Source: Mesodorylaimus sp. YZB2_4 (taxonomy: Eukaryota > Nematoda > Enoplea > Dorylaimida > Dorylaimidae). Taken from it: DNA of 64,000 bases. Under the pieces are notes generated by a model. It made no database searches, had not been told where the DNA came from, and saw only the letters and a list, made by a program, of their open reading frames with translations. A program made the translations under genes and the position numbers. Below are positions 34,161 through 44,700 of the stretch, piece after piece. Location: positions 372,001-436,000 of the forward strand of contig JASANH010001297.1 in assembly GCA_030248295.1 (NCBI GenBank), read 5' to 3'. Position 1 is the stretch's first letter, and each line of letters opens with the position of its first letter.

Positions 34161-35115
34161 TTATACAGCAGCTAACTTTCCAGTGACGGTGGTATAGGTC
34201 CAGCCGGGGGCATCGACCAACCACGATTCCATGATACTGCCATCGGTGACAGTCACACTGAGCAATTCGCACACTTGTGCTCCATTGATTGGACCGTAAT
34301 TGACCGAGTTACAACTGCCGTAGGCCCATTGGCACAATCGAATACAATCAGTTTCGGAAGCAGCGAAATGCCTGGCGTATACAGCTCCCATATTTGGGCG
34401 TAGTTTTCCGCGGTAACGTTTGCCAGGCACAGAGTGCGATGTTGGTGGCAACAAGCCTGAAAATCCTTTTTATAAGGGGCTTGAAGCACAAAAATCAGTT
34501 TCGTTATTTCAGCACTTTATATTGGCTAATTGCGACTTGTGGGAATAACGAAGAAACTTTTTTAAGCTGGGATACTGTACCTGTTGATGCATCGCACGAT
34601 CCAGGTTTGAATGCCGTGCACTGGTAACCGACTGCGTCCGGTGGACAGATACAATATTCGCCAGGGCCGGATTCCGAAGCCAAGCAATAGACACCATAGC
34701 AAATTGGACTGGTTATGCCAGGCATATTACACATGCGGGGAGCTGCTCGGTGATTCCTTTCTGAGCATCCTACGAAACAAATACAAATATGTAAGAGAAA
34801 ACAAAAAAAATGATATAATTTCTTACGCGATGAAATTATCCGATCTTTTCCAATGCCTCCAGTCACAAATGGTGTGCAAGAAAATTCACCACAATCCAGC
34901 GGTTTCGGTGAGGGTGGGTATGGATCTATCAAGAAAATGTAGGGTTACCGGTTTAAATCCTGATTCCCAATAGAGCTATAGGACATACCTTGCGAGGCGA
35001 TATACCCAAATCCGTTATTATCTCCAATCTTGTTGTTATCTCCCCAATTCTGTGGGAAACTGTTGACAAAAGTAATGAAAATTGGGAGCAGCAGATACAG
35101 ACTCGACGAACCCAT
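34161..35115 (-). CDS. Secreted PAN/apple-domain protein, 4 exons, 236 aa
   Basis: Exons are 35115-34989, 34925-34827, 34769-34581 and 34456-34161. All are phase 1 and GT-AG, and the total is exactly 237 codons. The signal peptide is MGSSSLYLLLPIFITFVNS. A low-complexity N/G/D segment follows, then a cysteine-rich region (CGEFSC, CSERNHRAAPRMC, GPGEYCICPPDAVGYQC) resembling an EGF-like or chitin-binding-like knot. The last exon carries ETDCIRLCQWAYGSCNSVNY and VCELLSVTV, the cysteine pattern of a PAN/apple domain. No membrane anchor is seen, so the protein should be extracellular. PAN domains bind proteins or sugars; the partner here is unknown. Nematodes carry many such proteins in cuticle and extracellular matrix. 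Confidence 0.82.
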
Positions 35116-35598
35116 CTTGATAGCAAGGCTGTCTCGACAGACAATGAGTCAAGTGTGTAAGGTTCTGTCTAATTATACAATTCATAATTAGCTTCAGGCT
35201 ATTTTTGTTCTATTTTTAAGATAACAATGTTTTTGTTTGGAACATTCCGCATCACGTGACCTTATCTTGCAGGGTTCCGTTTATGGTATGGAAACATGAC
35301 CAAACGTATGCAATTAATTTCAAACCAAAACTAGTTTACATTGCTCGCGGCATTCACACAGACTTCAGTGCAGAAATAAACTTGTGTACAGCAGAAGTCG
35401 ACAGTGACCCATTTTCTCAGTCGATTGTCTAAACTGGAAATTTCTACGTCAACAATGAGTAAGTTGAGAGTGGGTGGAAAGTTTTGGCCAATAACACTTT
35501 TATGTCTGAATGCTTGCTTTAGGGCATAAACGAAGTATATGTTGTAAAAATACATCACCGCGCAAACAAATCCGTCTCCAAAATAATCTTCTATGTTT
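35116..35598. other. Short intergenic gap
   Basis: Separates the PAN gene from the Ly6 gene on the same strand. A minus-strand open frame here ends in a cysteine-rich stretch (FCCTQVYFCTEVCVNAAS), but it has no splice context that links it to either gene. Confidence 0.4.
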
Positions 35599-37694
35599 TT
35601 ATGAAACGTAAGAGCAGCCAAAATAAGCTATGAGAAACAATGGTAAAATTCGCCAATAAAAACTCCACCCTAAACATGTCAGACGAGTTGAATAGGCCTG
35701 ACTCAATGCCTGGTTATTGCACAGTTCACCAAAACATGTGCACAAAGTCAGTTTATGCACAGGCGATGCATAGGTTGTTTGGCCTCGTGCGTTTGGCTTG
35801 TCGTCAACGTGAGTCATGGGTATTACTTCGCCAGTATCCATATCGTCGCATATTAACTTGGCTGTAGAAGCTGTTCGACGCAAAGTTCTCAATTTTGATT
35901 CCAAGTTCACTTTGAATATATTCGACAGACATCCCCGGGCCACGTTGTATCCACTCGGCTTCCCTGTAACTAGGATACCTAAATATGTAAATGATTATGC
36001 TCGCTGTCATTTGAATTCCCGCCTTGTCGAATCTAAAGGATAGCAGTTGGCTGTTGTCCGTTGCACTAAGCGTCCCATCTCCTTTAAACCATTTCACAGA
36101 TCTCGAACAACGCAAACTTTGAATTTCCCGCTTCTGATGCAAACCTTCTATGACAGTTTTAAATAGACGAAAAGCTCCTTACCTCAAAACTTGTGCGCGT
36201 CTCGATCTTGAAAGCTTTTTTAAACAAAAAAACAACAAATTCTGCCAACTTTTTGAAAGCAAAACCAATTAAAGCCATAAATCAGGAATACTGTCAACAG
36301 AAAATTTCTGTCAATAACTAACGCACAGGCTTTAAAGCAGCCACTTTTTATACGCGTAAAATTTTCATGGGCGATTAGCAGCGGGAAATTCAAATCTTGC
36401 ATTATGCGATGCCTGTGAAATCATACTGCTTGCATAAAACGAAATTTTGCTAGAAGTCGCCAAGGAGAAAATCGCGCCTAACAGGAGAAAAAAAAAGCGA
36501 TCTTTGAGGAGCGAGCGTTGCAAAAGGCCTACTGCAGGGTTTTTCAGAAGCAGGTCTCTCTTTCAAAAGGCTATTTGGAAAAATTTCAGGGCAAGTTTTA
36601 TGCAACGCGCTGAGCGATTCTTCTAGTTGGCTCCTTCTCCTAACTCCCATTGGACTAGGAGCTAAGAGAAGTTTTAATGCAACAGATTGCAACAGGTCGA
36701 AAAAGGATCTCATTTTGACCTTGTGTTTCTGAGCACAAAACCATGTTACATTTGGGAAAGTGCTAAGCGTTTGAATTCCCGCTCTATAGTAGGTTATAAG
36801 CAGGTTGGAAGTGTGGTGTTTTTTCAGGCAAAGGTGACTGACGCGACTTAGCATTTCCGCGCTACAGTAGGCAAATCTGATTCGCAGGTTCGTCGCTGCT
36901 TCCCCAACTGGTTTTGTCATTGGTGCGTACAAGGCTGCTATCTGTTTTTTGGTTGTCCCCAGGGACTCGACGTAAAATGCCTGAAACCAACTGTATGGTC
37001 TGAGGCGCATTAAGATTAGACACTTCCAGCCCTGTCTACTTGCCTCTAGTAATGTATGCGCGACTCCATAAGGGCATTGGAAGAGAGAATATTCCTGGTG
37101 ATGAGCAGACTAGAGGGCTAAACGGCTACAAGAGTCTCCACGAGCACTCTGAACTGAGTCCCTTGTACAATCCAAAAAAAGTATGTATATAATGCACGTG
37201 AACATTTAGTCCTGGCTGCCTCTTACCTCCAGACATTCGACGTTCTACGATGGTCAAACACGCGCTATCACATTGGACAGAACCAATCCGAAATCGACGA
37301 GGCATATCCAAACACGAATCAGTAAAATTTCGTGGCCTATTGTAAAGCCTACTCAATGTTTCCCAATGTTTTTCGAATTCGGCCGACATACAACTGTAGC
37401 ACGAAATTTGTATAGCTCGTATCCACGGTCTTGCTAAATCATAATCTGATAATGAGGCCATAACATTTTGATTATTATTATTACCATTGCGAAATTTTTG
37501 TGTATCTGAAACAGTTTTTGAAATGAGTTCTTGCCAAAAACTGACAGGTGGAGAATCAAGTGCAAATTTTTACCATTTTGCCAATAATTTTTTTTATTTC
37601 CCACAAAAATCTCCTGGCAAATTAAACTTTTTGGTATCAATGTTATAAGTGTCCATAAAAATATCCAAACTACGTATTCAGGTTCGAACCGCAT
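35599..37694 (-). CDS. ODR-2/HOT-like Ly6/uPAR protein, GPI-type, 3 exons, 254 aa
   Basis: Exons are 37694-37574, 37505-37227 and 35963-35599, all phase 1, total 255 codons. The signal peptide (YVVWIFLWTLITLIPKSLIC) leads into an Asn-rich spacer. The Ly6-like domain opens with ISCYSCMSAEFEKHWETL and continues NFTDSCLDMP, VQCDSACLTIVERR and ARGCLSNIF. It closes CTCFGELCNN, the CxC...CN ending of the three-finger fold. A hydrophobic C-terminus (WRILPLFLIAYFGC) fits a GPI-attachment signal. The spacing C-YSC-x-C with NFTD and the late R-GC motif resembles nematode ODR-2 and its HOT homologues, which act in neurons at the cell surface. The second intron is 1.26 kb. The family is well supported; the specific orthologue is an inference. 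Confidence 0.85.
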
Positions 37695-37750
37695 TCTCGA
37701 CCAATTTACGTAATATATCTCATTTTTCTTCTCTCATGGACAACGAAAAA

Positions 37751-38187
37751 TTATTTGCCATCGACGAGGACGATGTAATTAGCATTAGCTTCACCATCCA
37801 CCTGGAAAATTAAAAATTTGACCCCCAGTCACCGCGCTTGTAAAATCGATTCACATTTTTCTCCGTTCTCTGAAAATTGCATTTTTAAGTGCCTGATGCA
37901 ACTACCTTCAAGAAAACCACTGAAGGCTAGATCTTTTGAAAAATCCTGTATAAAATCCACACATTTCGTGAAAGGAAATCAGAAAGAGTACAGCCAGGTT
38001 GTTCATCATAATCTTTTCTCACCAAATCGATCGGGCGGCGCGAAGAGGAGGATTTTGATGCATTTTGTTTCCTTTTGCTAACAAATAGCAGTGATCACAT
38101 ATGATTGAATACGTCCTTCCTGACCGAACATTTTAACAAGCACCCTCGGGTTCACCGTCGGAGAACCGCCTTGGTAATAAAGAAAAG
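37751..38187 (-). CDS. Candidate 3' exons of an unrecognised small gene
   Basis: Two exon-like segments keep frame. The segment 38187-38099, after a TTTCCAG acceptor, reads FLYYQGGSPTVNPRVLVKMF then GQEGRIQSY. The segment 37801-37751, after a TTTTCCAG acceptor, reads VDGEANANYIVLVDGK and stops. The joined 45 residues look like real protein, but I cannot name the family. The donor (TAT/GTGATC) is not the best consensus, and no upstream exon could be found. It would lie head to tail with the Ly6 gene, ending about 57 bases before that gene's start. It could be a short extracellular-protein terminus or chance. Confidence 0.35.
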
Positions 38188-38973
38188 CTGGAAATAAAGC
38201 AGGACAGTGCGGGAAAACATAAGTCTGGAAGCCAATTCTAGGACTGCCCAATTTTACCCGAGTAGAGGTTTTCTGTTAGCCGTGCCCTTATCATTATCAG
38301 ATGACCTGGCTGCCCTCCACAGTTTGCGGCTAGCAAAACAAGAATCTTGGCGAAGGGCAACTCGACTGACAGGAAACACTAACTCGTTTATCAAATCTGC
38401 AAAAATTGATTTCTGGCCACCATCTATAGAAAGAGATTGGTGCACGGCTAATGGGTGGGAACACAGAGCAACGTCTCGCCACCCACCTTTCTCCCAATCT
38501 CGAAAATAACTAATCCACTCTTAGAAACAGATTCTAATATATTATGAAAAATTACATTATTCACCGAACATATTGGAAAGGGCGAGTAGGTTAGGGGGAG
38601 CGGGGGTTGACACAGTGTCACCATATTCATTCTAGACGGCGTCGGCGAGGAGGCAGCTGTCAAAGGCACGGTGTCTGTACGAGACGGTGGCCATGGGAAT
38701 AATGGTAGAGCTAGGTAATCGCGAGCCTCCGATCCCCAGGCACCCCGTCCTCATTTAGATTATTACGTGTCGACCAGAACTCACATCTCCTAATGCTAAT
38801 TGTTTTGTCAGCAAATTATTTCGTGTTCCAATAACATACATATAAGCCACTTGTTTAATCATATACCAAATAAAAATAATAAGATCCCCCCCCCCCCCCC
38901 CCCGACGTTGACGAGCTCGAACTGATGGCGAAAAACAGCTAAAAGGGCCAGGCCCTTAGTTGAGGTCGGGTAC
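38188..38973. other. Intergenic with a C20 homopolymer
   Basis: No gene identified. A run of about 18-20 C at roughly 38886-38904 lies just before SINE copy C. Confidence 0.5.
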
Positions 38974-39140
38974 TGGGCTAGTGGCCTAGCGGGTTAAGGC
39001 GTCTGCCTATCCGCTGGGTGCGCACTTCCAGGGGAGTGTTCGACTCCCGCCTCCGCACAAAATGATTGTTAAGTATTTGTTCCTTAGCCCTCGAGTGCGC
39101 TGTGGTGCTTGGCTATGGATAAAATATGACATGATGACAT
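38974..39140 (+). mobile_element. tRNA-derived SINE (copy C)
   Basis: Head GGGCTAGTGGCCTAGCGGG and B box TGTTCGACTCCCG. The body is AAATGATTGTTAAGTATTTG and the tail CGAGTGCGCTGTGGTGCTTGG then ATGACATGATGACAT. This tail is the closest of the copies to the 3' end of the LINE at 50.5-53.4 kb. Confidence 0.87.
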
Positions 39141-39320
39141 AAGCTGACGATTCCATTTGGAGTCTGATTTACTTGCACGATTGGTATTAGTACCATGCCT
39201 ACAGACAGCTGACCTTGGTAGCAATGATCTTCAGACATACTGTATCACTCTTGGAATGTCCATAGTCTGTGGTACGGTTTCTCAAGCCAGAGCTTCATGT
39301 CACGTCATACTTTAACCAAA

Positions 39321-39474
39321 GCCGAGCACACACTCGAACTTACACCGAACTCGAGGGTAAATAAACGCATATAGTTTGACAATTTACCTTGGCGAGATTC
39401 GAACCCGCATGTAAGTGCACTCCCTACGTAGGGGGAGAGGCAGACTCCTTAACCCATTAGACCACGACCCGGGC
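39321..39474 (-). mobile_element. tRNA-derived SINE (copy E)
   Basis: On the minus strand: GGGTCGTGGTCTAATGGG, AGTCTGCCTCTCCCC, B box GGTTCGAATCTCGCC, body AAATTGTCAAACTATATGCG and CCCTCGAGTTCGGTGTAAG. It lies about 180 bases from copy C in the opposite orientation. The terminal repeat is lost. Confidence 0.75.
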
Positions 39475-41787
39475 GCTCCAAGGATGTCCTGTTCTGCGGA
39501 AGCGATATTTCGCGCAGTCAATCAAGCACAATCCACGTGACGCGCAGTATCTCTTTGCGTGTGCTGTCGTCTGAGAAGGTCAGTGTCCAGTCCAAGATGC
39601 CCGCGCGTGTAGGTCGTATCACCAAAGAAAGTGCAGGGGCACATTGCACACGAAATTATTATAGCGCAAATAAGAAATGAACTTAGACATTCGCCACCAC
39701 AAAATAACGCAATTAATTTAAATCTCCCGCCAAATGCTAGCAGCGCCCATTTAGTTGAAATTGTTTTTATTTTGAGCCGAGTTTCTCTCTCTTTCGTGCT
39801 CACGATCAGCCAAACAGGGAAGCTGTGGTCTTGAGTTGGAGGAAAGGAGATTTCTGACGAAATATTGGGTTCAGGAGATCGCTCCTCCTTAGGCACATCT
39901 CGAGCTGGAGACTGTGGTGAAGCCTGTCACTCTAGCAACATGTATTTGGATGCAGTACTTGCGTGACCATTTGCAATGACTCGTGTCCATGTGGCTGTCA
40001 AGTCAAGCATTGCCAAAACGCTAATCACCCGCCCACGTTGGCCTCCACCTGGTTTCATAAGATATTTTCCATTTTTTTTGAAAATTAACAGGAGTCTGTC
40101 TGAAAAACTGAAAAATCAAAATAAAGCCTTGAAGCAACATCTACTGGCCAGATGAGAGCAGCCCTGAGAACATTACTAAATTCATGGTTTTAGTCATTAT
40201 GTGAAAATGGTGATAAGCATTTTGTGTGCTTACAATGAGGCCTACCTATCAAAATCGGCATAATCACTCAAAAATTTTGGTGATTATCAGATCTGGAATG
40301 TCCGCTGTTTGTAAAAGCAATTTTTAGCAACATATTTGGATTCTTTGTCAGTTCACATATTTCTTCTTCTCTGATTTAGTTTAGTGGTAATGATAAGAAT
40401 TTTCTTGCGAAAAAGCAACTTTTTTGATATATCTTCAAATAAGGCGCATGAGCCAAGACAATCACGCTACAGAACTACAGTTAGTACTTCAAAAAACTGA
40501 GGTGTCAGATCAGAAGTTTTATGAGAGTTCATGAACTGGTCTCTAATGCTGTCTTATTCCACCTTATTCTTGGTTATTCTTGCAGTTCTTTCGACTGCCT
40601 GTGTTCGTTTATGCATAATTATGCATAACAAAAATTAAATTTCACTGTGTAACTAAAGAAGATAGAAAACCAGAATAATTTCTTGCTGCAATATCAGCAA
40701 TGTCACAAAATAAAAGTCTGAATTGATATGTTTCTCTTATTCTATCAAGATAAGAAGCTGTTTTGCACCTGCTTCTTCTTCTTTGGCTTAGGTATGCAGA
40801 GCAATAACAAATGAGGCTCGTTTGTTGCAGTCTTGTCATGTATCACGAGCGAACAGTCAACTTTGCTGCTTGTAGTTTTCGAAAACCAGGAGAGTCCTTT
40901 CAGAAAAACTGGATCGGTACGCGTATAAATTTCATGAAGCATAAAAATTTTTTCCTGCAGCGGAATAAAATTTTTTATGAAATTTTGTGTACAGTACGCA
41001 GTAGTTGACAATCGGACTGTTGACCAAGAGTGGAGTGGGGAACGGTGATGATATATGTATGAGTCGTAATTGATATGGCTGCAATAAGTAAAGTTTGAGA
41101 ATGGATTTGAGTGGAACTGACCAATTTATGAGGACCATAAGCCACAAGAGACAACTATTATCTGTGCCATTTTCATAAATCATGGCTGATGCATTTATGA
41201 TCATAATTTTATCATTTATCGCCAATAGTTTGAACAGAATCTTGGTTCCGAGGCGCAAGAAGAAAGTGCATTGAATTAAGTGTTGGAAAAGTGCACTCAC
41301 GCTCGAAAACGGTTCATCAAAATGAGTGCCCATAACATTTACTGGGAATAATAGACACGAGCAAAATACTGGTTTGTACCTGTTTGGGCGTAAATATATT
41401 TTAATTCTCTTGCAATAGCACCTGCATCGTTAGCCAAGCTTTCGTTCTTCTTCTCGATTTTTCTGATGAGCTTAGCTGGTTTCTGTTGCACTCAATTTTC
41501 CATAGAGAGTCGGTTCTGGGCGTTGGGCGCATATATTTTTTTGTTTAATCGGTCAAAGTCTTTATTTGTCCCACATTGAGTCTGACTTTGACGACAAGCG
41601 GGCAGTGACCAGGTGTGTGGTGCATAGCGACGGCGGTTTCCAAGTGATATCAAGTTTGAGTGGTCACGCGAACATTTCGTGATCACATTTTATCTTTCGA
41701 GTTCACTCGCATTTAAGCGCTCGTCTGTTAAGACTCGGTACTTTTATCTGCACTTGACAAAGAAGTTGGTGCAAGCGACAGTGGAAA
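39475..41787. other. Intergenic, 5' flank of the DEG/ENaC gene
   Basis: Only short unsupported open frames. No repeat family or RNA gene was recognised beyond AT-rich words; the DEG/ENaC promoter must lie in or before this stretch. Confidence 0.5.
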
Positions 41788-44700
41788 ATGGGCGGTGATC
41801 AGGATGGTCTGCTCAAGTATTTGACCCGACCATGGGGAGTTAGGAAGTAAGTGGTGGGGGGGGGGGGGAAGATGGGGCTGATGGGGCTGATAGGATGGGC
41901 TGTTGGCACATAGAGTTTGCCATGGTTGATCTGACTCATGTCTGATAAGTGTTGATGTGAGGCACATGGCCTGACGATAATAGGCACTGCAGGTTTGAAA
42001 AATGAGGCGACTTCATGGTTGGCTGAGGACTGGGAGTTTAGGTGCGAAGATTGGAAAGATGTCAAAGTGGGGGATAAGATGGAAAGTTTGAGAGGTGGCG
42101 AAGCTTGATACCAGATAAGGACCGCCTGCGGATATGAAAGACGCTCTGCTTATTACTTGCGGGATTTGGGAGCAAAGACGACTTTGAGATAATAAAAAGT
42201 CCAAAAGAAGTTTTTGTGTCGAATAAGTCTGACAAGTCGCCTTTATTTTCAGGCTGCTCTGGCTCCTGGTAGTTGCTGGTGGCTTGATCTTGTCAGGGCG
42301 AGACATTTGGACTGCTGTTGCCAGATATATGAGAAAACCAACAAATACAATTACCAAACTAGAGTACCCTCCTGAAGTCACTTTTCCGCAACTTATTTTG
42401 TGCAATAGCAATCAATTCAGGTAAGATTCTTGTTCTTGTATTATATTGTCTCTTTTGATCTTACGATTAGCGCTTCCAGTTCAAATTATCGATTATCTCT
42501 GATCAATATTTGGATCAGTTAATTTACTTTATAGAATAACAGAAACTGAGAAAGATCTTTACGACGTGATCACAGCTGCTTATGAAAATTTGGATAACCG
42601 TAGCTATTTTCAAATCGACGATTATCGGCCACAATTATTGCAAGCATTGAAAAACATACCCACTCATATAGCAGCTGATTATCGAAGGAGTGTAGCGCAT
42701 CAGAGCAAGGACATGATCCTCAAGTAAGCCGCGTGGGGACATGGTGCATAAGGACTGAGACTTCAGATTGGAATTCTGTCTTGAATTTTTGTCATTTTCT
42801 CTCTGCTCAAGTTGCCACTCTGGTTGCAGTCCGGGCTTTTTTCATGCCTTTTTCAGTATGTAACCCCAGTGTGTGATGCCCTTGGAGTGCGCTTTGATGT
42901 TCATGGCTACCCAGTCGCCCTCCAAAGTCAATGCATTTTCAGATGCAAAACGTGGGACAACCGTAATTGCAAAAGCAACGACAGTTTTGTTGATCAAATC
43001 TACGATTATGGCGTTTGTTTGCGATTCAACGGGTCAGCCTGGCCTCCTATCACCCAGCCTGGCAGTGGCCAGGCCTTGCTGATGTATTTGAATTTGGAAT
43101 CGTATCAGCACATGCAAGGACCCGCGCAATTCTTGAACAGTCTGAAAGTAAGGTTGGTGTTGTTTGGGCCGTCTAATGTGCAATCATGAGTGCACTGCAG
43201 GTGACCATTGTGGACAAGGACGACTACCCTTTCATAGCAGCCAAAGGATTCGATATCGTCCCTGGTTACATGACCATGATCTCACTGCGGTACAAAGAGG
43301 TATAGGTTTGTGGTTTTAAAAGCGCTGTCATATTGGTTTGTTTTGGAGGGTGCGTTGCTTGCTCAGCGGATACAGTATCCCTACTTTTGAATTTGAGGCG
43401 CGGTCTGCTTTGGAGATATTGTAACTAGGTGAGGGTCAGACCGTGCGCAGGACACTACTGAGACAGGTTTCTGGCCCGCTGCCTCGTCTGGTCCAGCGCA
43501 ATTACTTTTTGCTGCCGAACATCCCTCGGGTGTGTTGAGTGCAAGCGCGACAGTGCAAAGTCGTCTGGGCGTGGTGGCAGGTGTGTAGTACTTGATTTCC
43601 CTGATGACATTTGCGAGGTCATTGTGAATATAAAATAAAGGCAGGTACTCTCTCGATGAGTTTTCGAATCTTAGGCATGCACTCGTTTGTTAGCAGCAGG
43701 TGGACGCGCACGATTGAGCGCCCATAGCAATTTAGTCAGTTAATGCCAGGTTGTAGAAGCCGATTAGGCTGCTTCGGGTATCGATCCATATCCAAGCCAG
43801 CTCTGGGCTGAGGCCTGAGGCTTATCTCTCCACAAGAGTGCCGCTAGCGTGTGGCCCGGGCCCGGCATACTCGTAGCAGCACAGCAGATGAGGCCACAAA
43901 ACGCAGGTACGCAGTCAAGGATGGAAGCACATTACTAGCGCGAGCCAAACAAGTGCTTTGACATCATGGCGGCCTGCTGCAGTCAGACCTAAGTCGTTTC
44001 ATGCATGAACAAAAACAGACTAGCCGCGTGGAAGGGCAGTAGTTTGGGGTGAGGAATATATCGAGTACTATCCTTTTCAAGAAATGTTAGGGCCGGACTA
44101 ACTGACTTAGTTTACTGTACCAAAAACACTCAGCAGCCCATCCCCAGTGGTAGAGAGCACAAGTGGAAACCTTGAAACAAGCGAATTCAAAAGAGCAAAC
44201 CTATCAACTCGTGTCGCCGAAAAAATGTGAGCAAGAACTCTGCTCGGAGTCAATCGTTTGAATCTCTCGCCTGAACTTGTGACATACAGTATAGATAAAG
44301 GGCATGGATAAAAGACGGCAGTTTGGAATTCTAGCAATGGTCTTCGCTGACTTGAGTATTTTCCGTGTGAAAAGGAGGGAAACCTCAGCGAAGACCATCG
44401 GGGACACCGCGTGAACAGTGCATGTGTTTGGCACCTGGAACATGGAGCATCGCAGTCAAAATGAATTGACTAGCGATCGTCAAATAAGATTCCTCATAGT
44501 ATCAGAAACTTGGTTGTACTGAGGATGTTACTGCACAAAGAGACATTCAAAGGCCAACGTGGTCTTGTAATCAGCATGTTGGCGAAACAGTGCAATGCTT
44601 GACTTGGCAAGCCACATAGACACGAGTCAAAGCAAATGGTCACGCAAGCCCTGCATCGAAAGACATGCTGCAAGAATGACAGATCAGCGGGAGATGCCGC

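Noticed and set aside
35331-35621. Cysteine-rich minus-strand frame ending FCCTQVYFCTEVCVNAAS
   Set aside because: Tempting as an alternative Ly6 end, but the Ly6 gene already closes with CTCFGELCNN and a GPI signal, and no splice site joins this piece.
36450-37010. Minus-strand 186-codon open frame
   Set aside because: It lies in the second intron of the Ly6 gene, has no ordered domain pattern and no splice relation.
40932-41333. Minus-strand 133-codon hydrophobic frame
   Set aside because: AT-rich chance frame with no conserved motif or exon signals; upstream flank of the channel gene.
42791-42860. Alternative start of channel exon 4 at the CTCAAG or TTGCAG acceptors
   Set aside because: Either choice breaks frame or leaves a stop. 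The acceptor at 42941-42942 restores phase 2 and the expected DMILKC...C spacing.
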